From: Prorocentrum cordatum
Taxonomy: Eukaryota; Sar; Dinophyceae; Prorocentrales; Prorocentraceae
DNA length: 64,000 nucleotides
Direction: 5' to 3'
Assembly (NCBI GenBank): GCA_963575745.1
Contig: CAUYUJ010020727.1
Location: forward strand, 383,501 to 447,500
Position numbers and translations under genes: made by a program
Shown here: positions 18,606 to 26,662 of the stretch, piece after piece
Layout: the number at the start of each line of letters is the position of its first letter
How positions within the stretch are numbered: the stretch's first letter is position 1
Notes under the pieces: generated by a model
The model's input: only the letters and a program-made list of their open reading frames with translations
The model's database searches: none
Told to the model about the DNA's origin: nothing

Positions 18606-19592
18606 ATGTTCTGGCGAGACTGGAGCCCCACAGAGCACAATGTGCCCAAGTCCGTGCTTAATACTCGTCCGTTTGCCATGCCCTTGGACCCCTTTGCGTT
18701 CCCTGCCGTCCAAGACGGATCTGGGGGCGGGGCATTCCACTCTAATTATTCTGTTGCATTCATTGAGTTTCTTAAGCGAGGAGATGCATATGCAGACTTT
18801 TTCCCGTGGCAAGATAATCATTATTTCTTGCCGCGAGGTCGGCCCTTTCGTCCGGGAATGCCCCCGGAGGGGAAACCTTTTCGATTGCCAGACGAAGGAG
18901 TGCAACATGATCAACATATGCGCCCGGCCGTAAAGGAGTTGAAGAAGGCAGTATCTCTTGCCGCACCCAGCGGCCCAGCCGTTTCGGGTGACGTTGCTGC
19001 AGCGCGGGCGGCCCAGCCGCCCCGCGGCCCCGTTCTTGCTCGTGCAGAGGGCGTACAGGATGCTAAGGCGCCTGGTGAAGCAGCGGAGGAAGCTCTCCGC
19101 GTAAAATGCCCCGTTGGCAAAGGAACCAAGCTCAGCAACAAATATAGATTCCCACAGCGTGTGAAACCAGGCGGCGGCCCTGATGTCCTTACTGACTGGG
19201 AACGCGATTGGCCGGTGAACCAGCTATATCAGAAAGTTAAGAAATTGCCTTATAAAAACGCGTCCGACACGGAACGGGTTCTTCACAATTTCCTCCGACC
19301 GTTCACTGTAGCGAGCGGTGAGCTCTACAGGCCCATGACGCCTGGGAGTGCTTACCCAGGGGAGGAAGGCCGTGTTGCACTAGTGGTAAAATGCGAAAGC
19401 CCGGCCCGCAGTAAAGAGTTCGGCATGGTCCAAGTTCACGCCACTGGAGAGGCGTGGTTCGGTTTCCAGATGCTGCAAACGTCCACGAAGACCCCGGTCT
19501 TGGAACCTGACTATTTGGTTCCCAATTGGGCACGGTTCTTTGTGATTAAGGCCGATCGGTCGCGTGAAGATCCAAAAGGCCACCGTCGCTGA
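18606..19592 (+). CDS. Accessory ORF, unknown function
   Basis: About 328 codons. The N-terminal 130 residues include FWRDWSPTEHNVPKSVLNTR and YADFFPWQDNHYFLPRGRPF. A linker with hairpins at 18964 and 19004 is read as SGPAVSG and AAQPPRG. The C-terminal part has WERDWPVNQLYQKVKKLPY and a beta-rich segment GRVALVVKCES...GMVQVHATGEAWFGFQM. Reading shifts into the next ORF near 19565-19600. I do not recognise it. Its place in a continuous chain of same-strand frames shows that it is part of the same ancestral accessory polyprotein. Confidence 0.45.
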   Translation: MFWRDWSPTEHNVPKSVLNTRPFAMPLDPFAFPAVQDGSGGGAFHSNYSVAFIEFLKRGDAYADFFPWQDNHYFLPRGRPFRPGMPPEGKPFRLPDEGVQHDQHMRPAVKELKKAVSLAAPSGPAVSGDVAAARAAQPPRGPVLARAEGVQDAKAPGEAAEEALRVKCPVGKGTKLSNKYRFPQRVKPGGGPDVLTDWERDWPVNQLYQKVKKLPYKNASDTERVLHNFLRPFTVASGELYRPMTPGSAYPGEEGRVALVVKCESPARSKEFGMVQVHATGEAWFGFQMLQTSTKTPVLEPDYLVPNWARFFVIKADRSREDPKGHRR

Positions 19593-22500
19593 TCGCCTGG
19601 ATTGGGCGAAGTTGTCAACGAAGACCCACAGGGCGGGCATCGATCGCTGCGTGCAGCTTACTTCGCCCTTCTACGTAACGGAAGAAAAGCTTGGGGAGGT
19701 CCAAAACCCATCTTCAGGCTGGATCAGACAATCTCACGGTATGTCTGCGACCGCTCTCCATTCGATTTTGGAGGGCCATCAGTTGCTTACATCGATTCCT
19801 CTCTACGGAGGGAGTACCAAGCAGAAAAAGGTTGGTGTATATTCTTTTCCGTGCACCAGCCATCCTTCCACGCGTACTACATATTCGGTTGCAGAGGAGA
19901 CTTTTGGAGATGGCATCTGGGTAACAGCGGAGATCTTTTACGATGCGAAGCCTATAATCATCCAGGGCTCGCCCGATCAGTTTGTCAGTGAACCATCCGA
20001 GATGGTGTTATATGAGCTTCGCCTCTACCATTGGACTCCTGCAGCACTTCATGTCACGCCGGCTTATGCCTTCTTGCAACATGTCGCTAGACAAAAGAGA
20101 TGGCCCTTGGAGCAAGACTTCGGGGTCGAGCGGCATCGCGACATGGAGAGAGAGGCTGCCGCGGACCAAGTCCGGAAGGCACAGAGCCAGTGGGTCCCAA
20201 ATTTCGGGCCCATTGTTTGGCAGAAGGATCGAAGCCCTTACTTTGAGAATCATAATAACTTTGATGGCATTTGGCCATGGCTCCAGGATAAAGGAGTCAG
20301 ACTCACTAAGATCAGTCCGCTGCACAAAGACGAGGCCTCGGGGGCGCCCAACGCGCTTGTCCGGGCTAACAGGGAGAGCGAAGAGGAGGCCAAAGCCAAG
20401 TCGCCAACGGGTGTTCAGTTGCAGGCGCCGGCGGCAGAGCCGTCCGATGCGCCATTTTCGCTCGACGCCGAGAACTTTCCACCTTTGGGGCAACCTGCGT
20501 CCCAGGCTGGGAGAGCGCCCAAGTCTCCGCCAGGCAAAGCCGTGGCGGAGGCGGTGCCTCCTCCTCCCAAAGCAGACGCACTTGCGAATGCACCTATGCC
20601 TCCTCCCCCGCTGAGGGGGGTGCCGTCAACGGGCGGGGCAGCGGGCGAGGTGCCGAAGAAGCCTCCGCCACCCAATAGTAGGACGACGGCGCCGCCGCCG
20701 GCCAAGTCGCCGAACGTTGCGCCGATGAAGGACTCACCTTCGCATAGGCCAGAGGACAACGTGCCGTGGAAGCCTCCGCCCCCATGTCGCCCGAGCCCAG
20801 TGGCAAGAGCGCCGAAGCCTCCACCAGCTAAGGTGGCTCGCCTCGACACTGGAGCTGACGATCCTTCCGTTCGTCTGGCCCGCAGCGAGATTATTGGGGA
20901 GAGAACGTCTATGGGGCCCGCCGATGCTGCACCCAAGGTTGCGCGGCCGCCGGCCAAGCCGGAGGGCCCAGAGACGGCGAAAGGCCCACCTCAGCCTTGG
21001 CCACCAAGTCTTCGCGAGCCTGAGCCTCCTCCCCGGGCCAATCGGTGGAATATTGGTCGTTCGCCGCATGCTGACCATGGACTCCAGCAAGCTGAGGCCG
21101 CGCCCAAGGCAGCGCCGCAGCCGCAGCATTTTAAAACTCATCGGGGATCTCCCCAGCCTGCCCAAGGCGGCACTTGGATGGGCCAGACTGCGCAGACGGA
21201 GAGCTCCGTCGCAAGGGCAGCGGCAGTCGAGACAGAAGCCAAGACTGCCGAGGATGTGGGCTCTGATCGCCCCGGGGGCAATGAAAGGCCGGGCGCTCCT
21301 GCGGCATCTATCCCGAGGAAGACGGATGAAGATTCCTCGTCAGGGGAATCCCAGCCTCCATGGGGGGGCGACGCTGCATCCTGCATTGTCCGATCTATCA
21401 AAGACATCTCACATCGCCACTTTGAAGGCAATCAAGCACGTAATGCGCTGGAGAATGAGCGCGACTTCTTCCGTCAATGGCGTCGCACAATGATTGAACA
21501 TCAGCCAGAGGCCGAAGATCCGGATAATTTGCGGGAAATGGAGATGTTTATCGACACAGCAAAGAAGATATGCGAATTTGCAGAGATAAAAAGGAAACAC
21601 GAACCGGGGACGTACTCGGATTCGTGGAAGAAGTTTGCAGCCACGATTGTACAGCAGACACGAAGCGCGCCTCCAGAGTTCGTTCCTACTCCTGTGATCG
21701 AAGCCAAGAGCAAGCGGTCACGGCTTCGCACTGAAGGCGAACCCGTTGCGAGTGGAAGCAGATTGCCCACTCCCCCTGCGCCGCGGCCCGGCCAAGCCGC
21801 GGCGGCGAACTTACCTGGGCCTCCGCTTGGCCCAGCCAGGGCGGAGGCCCAATCGACGCAGGGAAACCAGATGATGGTCGATTCCGGCGCTGCTGCTTCG
21901 TCGCACGCAGCGCCTTACGAGGTTGCCGAATCGCCCCCTACCAAAGATGATCCGAGCTCTTCCGATGAGGAGGCTGCACCCACTGAAAAGGCACCGCCGC
22001 CAGCCGCCGCTTCGAGTGGATATGACGCGGCGGAGCCTTCCTCTGTGAACCGAACCCCGGGTGTCCCAGACACACCTTGTTCCCTTGGGGCCAGCCCAGA
22101 TCTCACCCATCTCAATGACTTCCCGTATCAAGGGGATCCTAAACTTATTCCCATCGAGGAGGAGCATGATCGATTTGGCCCAGCCTCTGCCAACTTCTTC
22201 TGCAGAGCACGGTTGCCACCTTCCCCCGATAAGCGGCAGCATAAACCGACGGATGCCTCGCCCCATGAAGGCGATCAGGAGATTGATGTCGGGCACGCTG
22301 ACCACTTTAGGGGCAAAGAGCTTTATCCTTCGCTGGAAGAACGCACTCGAATTATTAATCGTACGCCCACCGATCTGAAGCGGAGGGTTCGAGAGGCCCA
22401 CACTACGGGCCCTGTACCCCCTCGGGTAGAGGCCATTCGCAATAAGACGCTTAGTACGCTCAAACACGTTGCGGGGCTCGTTGAAGATCCCATATTTGCA

Positions 22501-22917
22501 CTATTGGGCGAACTTTCCGCAGACATGGGCACTTTTGAACAGGTGCGAGATTTTCTCCGTGCTGAGTTTTACTCTGATGATGTTCCCAGCGGATTAAATC
22601 CTCAGTCTTTTAAGGTTTTGACCCCATTGGTTGCGGGGGTCACTGATCGCGAGAATCCGGCGGCCCCAGGCTGTCCAGGTTTTTGGCGACCCCAATGTTG
22701 TCGAATAGACGGGTTCGCTCAGCGCATTGGCGATTTCGCGACGCATCTCGCGAGACATTGTCCTGATTATGCAAGGTCATCGGGAGGCTGGGTCTACTTT
22801 GGAGACCTGGTTGAGAAGATGGACGAGGATGGATTTAGATACCAAACATGTGCACTTGCTGCACACGGCCTAACCGCGTTGCAGCCGGGGACTGGCAGTC
22901 CTTTGTGTGCTCCCTGA
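19564..22917 (+). CDS. Largest accessory ORF: ADP-ribosyltransferase-like N-terminus, long Pro-rich linker, start of a KptA-like domain
   Basis: About 1117 codons, the longest uninterrupted frame in the window. Residues about 50-130 read SHGMSATALHSILEGHQLL, then KVGVYSFPCTS and FGDGIWVTAEIFYDA. An H-G-x2-A-x4-I-L start followed by GVY and a hydrophobic strand is the pattern of ART/PARP-like and Tpt1-like NAD-binding folds. Residues about 270-860 are Pro/Ala-rich, with hairpins at 20525, 20945 and 21789 and no visible fold. A helical stretch lies near residues 620-700. The end (LARHCPDYARSSGGWVYFGDLV, 22744-22809) matches the opening motif of KptA/Tpt1 (RH...GWV..D.L) and continues in the next frame. 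Enzymatic roles are inferred. Confidence 0.55.
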   Translation: MKIQKATVADRLDWAKLSTKTHRAGIDRCVQLTSPFYVTEEKLGEVQNPSSGWIRQSHGMSATALHSILEGHQLLTSIPLYGGSTKQKKVGVYSFPCTSHPSTRTTYSVAEETFGDGIWVTAEIFYDAKPIIIQGSPDQFVSEPSEMVLYELRLYHWTPAALHVTPAYAFLQHVARQKRWPLEQDFGVERHRDMEREAAADQVRKAQSQWVPNFGPIVWQKDRSPYFENHNNFDGIWPWLQDKGVRLTKISPLHKDEASGAPNALVRANRESEEEAKAKSPTGVQLQAPAAEPSDAPFSLDAENFPPLGQPASQAGRAPKSPPGKAVAEAVPPPPKADALANAPMPPPPLRGVPSTGGAAGEVPKKPPPPNSRTTAPPPAKSPNVAPMKDSPSHRPEDNVPWKPPPPCRPSPVARAPKPPPAKVARLDTGADDPSVRLARSEIIGERTSMGPADAAPKVARPPAKPEGPETAKGPPQPWPPSLREPEPPPRANRWNIGRSPHADHGLQQAEAAPKAAPQPQHFKTHRGSPQPAQGGTWMGQTAQTESSVARAAAVETEAKTAEDVGSDRPGGNERPGAPAASIPRKTDEDSSSGESQPPWGGDAASCIVRSIKDISHRHFEGNQARNALENERDFFRQWRRTMIEHQPEAEDPDNLREMEMFIDTAKKICEFAEIKRKHEPGTYSDSWKKFAATIVQQTRSAPPEFVPTPVIEAKSKRSRLRTEGEPVASGSRLPTPPAPRPGQAAAANLPGPPLGPARAEAQSTQGNQMMVDSGAAASSHAAPYEVAESPPTKDDPSSSDEEAAPTEKAPPPAAASSGYDAAEPSSVNRTPGVPDTPCSLGASPDLTHLNDFPYQGDPKLIPIEEEHDRFGPASANFFCRARLPPSPDKRQHKPTDASPHEGDQEIDVGHADHFRGKELYPSLEERTRIINRTPTDLKRRVREAHTTGPVPPRVEAIRNKTLSTLKHVAGLVEDPIFALLGELSADMGTFEQVRDFLRAEFYSDDVPSGLNPQSFKVLTPLVAGVTDRENPAAPGCPGFWRPQCCRIDGFAQRIGDFATHLARHCPDYARSSGGWVYFGDLVEKMDEDGFRYQTCALAAHGLTALQPGTGSPLCAP
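20525..20550 (+). repeat. Long hairpin with single-base 3' bulge
   Basis: CTCCGCCA (20525-20532) pairs perfectly with 20543-20550, and GGC with GCC around the triloop AAA, with one unpaired G at 20542 on the 3' side. A clear example of the family's bulged architecture. Confidence 0.9.
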
Positions 22918-23641
22918 TGACGATGCCAGCATCAAGGAGACGGTCGTTTACAAATTGTGGCGTGAATTCAAAGCCTGGCCCATTCAAGGGGAGGAGAGGA
23001 CTAACTGCCCCATTTCTGTTTTCTATCGAGCGTGCCAGGGACATTCCATTTCTGTTGCTTCAACTGAGAGAATGTACGTGCCTTATGACCCTGGCCTAGC
23101 CAGATGTCATGGGCCCCTCCTCCATATCACTGACATGGAAACGTTGGTGGATTCCATGGTCGGAGAAGTTAAGTGCCCAAAAAGTGATTCGGGGCTGTGC
23201 CTCGAGGCGGACTACGAATTGTTGAAGCTTCTTCCGGCCAAGAAGGATCCGAGCATGCGAGGCCAAGACAATCTTCCCTCCTGGCAAAGCCAGCGAAGGT
23301 ATGGAGAGCCTGCTCCTGTGAAGACGCACCATGCCATGAGCAGTGACCCACAGCCAGGAGAGCCCCCGTCAATTGGAGCATGGCCCGCAGTGGACACAGT
23401 CCTTCTGTGGGACCAGCTCCCGACTCACCGAGAATCCTGGCCATTAATTCTTGTTTTCGATGGCCGTGTGCTCGCCCGCTTTTCGCACCGGGTCTGCCAG
23501 GGCGGGACTCTCGTGTCCCGCGAGGTGCCGAGGTTCACTGATATCGACAAAGCCGTCACCCTTGCCAAAGTCAGCGACTGGTGGGATTGCGACGAAAAGC
23601 GAATGTCTTGGCCGATTGTCTTCAATCAGGAATGGACCTGA
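22907..23641 (+). CDS. KptA/Tpt1-like (RNA 2'-phosphotransferase) continuation
   Basis: About 244 codons in a frame overlapping the end of the preceding ORF. Residues about 41-48 read YRACQGHS, matching the RAxQGHS signature of KptA/Tpt1 enzymes, in which that Arg contacts the RNA phosphate. The upstream partner motif with Arg-His lies at 22753-22758, about 90 codons away, wider than usual (roughly 50), and one frameshift separates the two. A later CHGPLLHITDMETL could correspond to the HGT motif. The fourth catalytic Arg is not identifiable. Tpt1 moves an internal 2'-phosphate from RNA to NAD+. Whether this copy ever did so is inference. TGA at 23639 is followed by the same frame. Confidence 0.5.
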   Translation: MLPDDDASIKETVVYKLWREFKAWPIQGEERTNCPISVFYRACQGHSISVASTERMYVPYDPGLARCHGPLLHITDMETLVDSMVGEVKCPKSDSGLCLEADYELLKLLPAKKDPSMRGQDNLPSWQSQRRYGEPAPVKTHHAMSSDPQPGEPPSIGAWPAVDTVLLWDQLPTHRESWPLILVFDGRVLARFSHRVCQGGTLVSREVPRFTDIDKAVTLAKVSDWWDCDEKRMSWPIVFNQEWT

Positions 23642-23668
23642 TACGAGGTAAATATTGATAACGCCTCG

Positions 23669-25000
23669 ATGCTCGGTTGGATTCACACGGACGAGACTTT
23701 GTCGTTGCTCCCAGAATATAGGCATCCGTTGCCTCAAAGGGCAGAAGAATTTATTCAGTCTGTCCCCTGGGAGGACGATGGTCGGTTCCTCTGTGCTGGA
23801 TTACACTGGGTGCGAACTGGCTTTGGCCGTTGCCCCTCCTGTGGTAATCCAGTAAAGTATAAGTACATGGTTGCCCATGACTATTTGCTTCAGTCGTACA
23901 GACACAAGATCATTCGAGACTCGCTGTGGAACAAAGGCATTTTGTTGCATGCTGTCAATCTTGAGACGCTTCCTTGGGAGCGTGATCGTTATGTTGGCGA
24001 GCGAATAAAAAGACAACGGAGAGCTTCGGCGGATGTAATGTTCAACATGAACAACAATCTGAAGCTGGAGCGTAAATGGGCAACAAATGATCAGCATCTT
24101 ATCCTGGCTGCTTCGGGTCAAGCCTTTGGAAACAGCCGCCCGGGTAGTGTTCCTGCCTGGATCCCTGAGCACGTCGCGGCTCAGCCGCCGGCGCGCCACG
24201 GCCCCTTCTTTCAGTATCTTGAACCTCTGAAGAGGCGATTCATAAAATGGCTTGCACATTTGGCTGCGAGAGAAGGGATTCAGGCTCCGCCGCTCTCCGA
24301 GTGGTGGCCCTTACTTTGGGCGACAGAAATCGACCAGTATGCGCGTCCCTCGTCTTGTCTTGCTCTGGCTGCCTTTGAATGGCCAGAGGCACTTGACTCG
24401 CACGTCGAACCCATTGAAGGTTGGATTGAATGGGAACGCAGCATGAATACAACGAACACGTTTGTGCCAACTCTTCGGACATTGCGCGACGCAAGAACGG
24501 GGGCAGCACCCTGGCTGCCCGTTGCCCAGGGCGCCGCTATGGACGCCACAGGGCCCAGCCTTCGTGGACGTCCACCGGTTGCTTGGGCAAATGATTTTGT
24601 GGCACGTCCCCGTCGCGCTTCCCAGTCCGTCAGCAGGCGCAACAAAATATGTTCTAAACGCCCTCTCAGTTCGGTGAAACCTGCCGCCGGTCAAACCGTG
24701 GCGGCAGGTGATGAGAAAAACGTAGAGATGACTCTTGATTTCACCGCAGTCTGCGGGTCCCAGACCCAGCAGATGCTTGACGGGAGGATCAATCTAGATC
24801 AGCCCAATGGACTAGTGCACTCCCATCGCGATGACCAATCGTTGAGCATCACGTTGACCGAGAACGGAGCCATTGATGTGGCGGCTCAGTATGTCATGGA
24901 GTACACCAGCTATCGCCCGGACACAAACGAGCCTGAAAGGTTACAACTGACGGGCGAAGTAACGCGCGATGTTCCAGAAGACGCGCGGCAGGCCATATAA
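23669..25000 (+). CDS. Accessory ORF with a CxxC motif, unknown function
   Basis: About 443 codons in the same frame as the preceding entry, separated by TGA 23639. It starts MLGWIHTDETLSLLPEYRHP. A possible zinc knuckle half-site is FGRCPSCGNPVKYKYMVAHDYLL (CxxC, then H). A basic helix (GERIKRQRRASADVMFN) and a Trp-rich block (LSEWWPLLWATEIDQY) follow. The linker near 24680 carries the 12-bp hairpin, read as AAGQTVAAGD. The C-terminal part is beta-rich. A TAA at 24998 again leaves the same frame open beyond. No named family fits. Confidence 0.45.
   Translation: MLGWIHTDETLSLLPEYRHPLPQRAEEFIQSVPWEDDGRFLCAGLHWVRTGFGRCPSCGNPVKYKYMVAHDYLLQSYRHKIIRDSLWNKGILLHAVNLETLPWERDRYVGERIKRQRRASADVMFNMNNNLKLERKWATNDQHLILAASGQAFGNSRPGSVPAWIPEHVAAQPPARHGPFFQYLEPLKRRFIKWLAHLAAREGIQAPPLSEWWPLLWATEIDQYARPSSCLALAAFEWPEALDSHVEPIEGWIEWERSMNTTNTFVPTLRTLRDARTGAAPWLPVAQGAAMDATGPSLRGRPPVAWANDFVARPRRASQSVSRRNKICSKRPLSSVKPAAGQTVAAGDEKNVEMTLDFTAVCGSQTQQMLDGRINLDQPNGLVHSHRDDQSLSITLTENGAIDVAAQYVMEYTSYRPDTNEPERLQLTGEVTRDVPEDARQAI
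24680..24708 (+). repeat. Hairpin: 9-bp lower stem, GT bulge, 3-bp upper stem, CAA loop
   Basis: CCTGCCGCC (24680-24688) pairs with 24700-24708; GGT/ACC close the CAA triloop at 24692-24694; GT at 24698-24699 is unpaired on the 3' side only. Confidence 0.9.
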
Positions 25001-25006
25001 TGGAAT

Positions 25007-25903
25007 TTGAAGATTCCTGTTCAAGAACTGGAGTTGGGTCTCCGCATCATTCGCGTGATTGTGATTGTTCGTGAGTTCATTAGTTGTTTCATTGCCGAGG
25101 GATATTATATTGCATACCCTTCGGCAAACATTCTTGCTCGCGGCACAGGCGCAGAGTGCGATGATGACAAGCGTCGAACGGATGCATGCGCGCTTGATTG
25201 CCGTATTCGTGCGGCGATCGAGACAGACGACCTCATTGAGGAATGGGCCCGTGACTTGGGCAGACAGGGTCGTGCCGATATCCGTCGTCAGGGCATGAAA
25301 CTGCAAGGGGCTATCTACTGGTTATATCCATGCGTGGAAGCAACTGAGCTCCAAGACAAAGACGAAGGCCCCTTTCGCTGTGCCTGCGGCAAGTTTGGTA
25401 CTTTTGTTGCTACCGCCGCAAGGGATATGATTAGACATGCTAGAAAGCAACGAGTGACGAGTGTTCGTGAAAGGGGAGGCGCTGATGGGCCCTCCGACGG
25501 CCAAGCCGATGCGGAAGGGACCCCTTTGGCGAAAGCGAGGCCCCGCACAGCTGTTCGCCCCGATCCGCCACCTCCTCCACGTAGACCCGACGTCCAAGAC
25601 GATCGGGCCAACGATGACGTCGCTGAATCTCCATACTCTGCCGGCGGTCAAACCGCCGCGGCAGGAGATGTGTACTCGTGGTATTCTTCCGACAGGGACA
25701 CATGGGATTGGTCTAGGCCTATGCGCGCGCGCGGCGGGGCCATGGCTGCCGGGCGCGCGGCCGGTGACTACAACCCCGCGAGGCACTGCCCGCGCTACGC
25801 GGGTGATGAACTGGATGGATACTGGGTTCACCGTGACGTGATATATTGGATGAGCCCCAGAGAGAACCAGGATCGTGCGTGGCATTTTTGTGTTTCTGAA
25901 TGA
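25007..25903 (+). CDS. Last accessory ORF with a Cys/His cluster
   Basis: About 298 codons, in phase with the previous ORF across TAA 24998. The N-terminal half is alpha/beta-like (GLRIIRVIVIVREFISCFIA, then GTGAECDDDKRRTDACALDC). FRCACGKFGTFVATAARDMIRHARKQR looks like a C2H2-type finger: Cys-x-Cys, a hydrophobic core, then His. The remainder is Pro/Arg-rich linker with hairpins at 25491 and 25638, then an aromatic segment (YWVHRDVIYWMSPREN). Coding character fades by about 26040, 300 bases before the 3' LTR. Nucleic-acid binding is a reasonable guess but unproven. Confidence 0.45.
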   Translation: MKIPVQELELGLRIIRVIVIVREFISCFIAEGYYIAYPSANILARGTGAECDDDKRRTDACALDCRIRAAIETDDLIEEWARDLGRQGRADIRRQGMKLQGAIYWLYPCVEATELQDKDEGPFRCACGKFGTFVATAARDMIRHARKQRVTSVRERGGADGPSDGQADAEGTPLAKARPRTAVRPDPPPPPRRPDVQDDRANDDVAESPYSAGGQTAAAGDVYSWYSSDRDTWDWSRPMRARGGAMAAGRAAGDYNPARHCPRYAGDELDGYWVHRDVIYWMSPRENQDRAWHFCVSE

Positions 25904-26130
25904 CTACAACTACAACTTCCCGAGAAGGGAAGGAAAGGGATACTCCAAGAACAAGAACAAGAACAAGGACAAGTACAACAGGCCAGCTCCCTACGTTGGC
26001 CGTGGGGCGCAGATCAGCCTCGCCCTATTGGGCTGCTGACCAGACGGGAGGTTCGTCGTCTTCACATCCGAGACCTCCGTCTCCGCCGTCGGGGCGATAC
26101 CTGTAGCACAAGAAGTGAGAGCAGGCAAAG

Positions 26131-26175
26131 CCCGGGCGACAAAGTCGCCGCGGGCGAGGCCGAGCGACAAAGTCG
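26131..26175 (+). repeat. Two adjacent family hairpins just before the 3' LTR
   Basis: The first is CCCG + GGCGAC, loop AAA at 26141-26143, GTCGCC, bulge G at 26150, CGGG. The second, from about 26159, has GCCGA and CGAC arms around AAA with a TT-type bulge. They show the same fold as the CGGC/GCCG members with a different upper-stem sequence. Confidence 0.85.
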
Positions 26176-26342
26176 TTTCGGCAGAGAGAATTGATTTAAC
26201 TATTGGTGGGGTTCGTCGGGTTTCTCCGGCCCTCAGCCCCTGGCGACCACCGTTGAGCGGTAAAATACTTTTGGGGTTCGCTCCGGTGGCTGTAAATATG
26301 CGCTGGCCAGGCGAGCTGTGGCTGGATGAGCAGAACCCGCCG

Positions 26343-26351
26343 CGGGGGGAG
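26343..26351 (+). promoter_or_regulatory. Candidate polypurine tract
   Basis: The bases CGGGGGGAG lie immediately 5' of the 3' LTR. A purine run here is where plus-strand DNA synthesis starts in LTR retroelements. Confidence 0.6.
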
Positions 26352-26662
26352 TAAATATGCTCCTCTCCGCCTCATCCTGCACTTGCCTCCTCTGCTGCCT
26401 GCCTTGCCACACCTTGACACTGCGGTACCATCCCGCAGCTATCTTGTACTCAAGCGAGAAAAGGAGCGCGCCAGCCCTCGGCCTCCGCGCGTCGTCGGTC
26501 GTCGGCCGGCCGGACCTCCTCCCTTCCTATACTTGAGTGCAGTTGCTTAACGGTTACGTGTAGTTTCATCGATGTCTCATCCCGTATCCTCTACTTCTGA
26601 GCAGAGTGAACATGAGACCTTAATTCCTTTGACATATTACCCCGATTATCAGAGGAAAGACT
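26352..26662 (+). repeat. 3' long terminal repeat of the giant copia element
   Basis: Gap-free partner of 2976-3286. Unlike the 5' copy it retains an ATG at 26572-26574 opening the gag N-terminus (MSHPVSSTSEQSEHETL). The CAT-rich flank begins at the next base. Confidence 0.92.

Larger units (their letters stand above)
3665..26175 (+). repeat. Family of ~30 interspersed hairpins with A-ending triloops and a 3' bulge
   Basis: A common design recurs: a 4-6 bp upper stem, usually CGGC/GCCG-like, closing a triloop CAA, CCA, AAA, TCA, TAA or CGA; then one or two unpaired bases on the 3' side; then a lower stem of 3-9 bp. Clear members are at 3665, 5202, 6006, 7096, 7266, 7864, 7970, 9324, 10888, 11486, 12804, 14129, 14156, 14183, 15671, 15848, 16929, 17081, 18964, 19004, 20525, 20945, 21789, 24176, 24680, 25491, 25638, 26131 and 26156. 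Arm sequences differ between copies yet still pair. They lie in Pro/Ala/Gly-rich linkers and are read in different frames (for example GQA, AKP, AQP, DKV). All copies I found have the same strand polarity. Confidence 0.8.
2976..26662 (+). mobile_element. Giant Ty1/copia-type LTR retrotransposon, ~23.7 kb, decayed
   Basis: Seen in the sequence: paired 311-bp direct LTRs, a primer-binding-site candidate after the 5' LTR, a purine tract before the 3' LTR, and CAT repeats on both outer flanks. Inside, on the plus strand, are gag-like frames, an aspartic protease (DTG), an integrase, then reverse transcriptase and RNase H. Integrase before reverse transcriptase is the copia order. From about 14.6 kb to 26.1 kb follow further plus-strand frames with no place in a standard copia element. 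One family of short hairpins occurs throughout both halves, which supports the whole span being one element rather than a chance pairing of two LTRs. Copia elements are usually 5-10 kb. Frameshifts and stop codons make this copy non-autonomous. Confidence 0.85.

Noticed and set aside
4781-25901. Alternative genetic code with TGA as a sense codon
   Set aside because: TAA and TAG also interrupt frames, frameshifts accompany them, and the residues expected at the TGA sites are not uniform with Trp. Mutation of CGA explains the bias.
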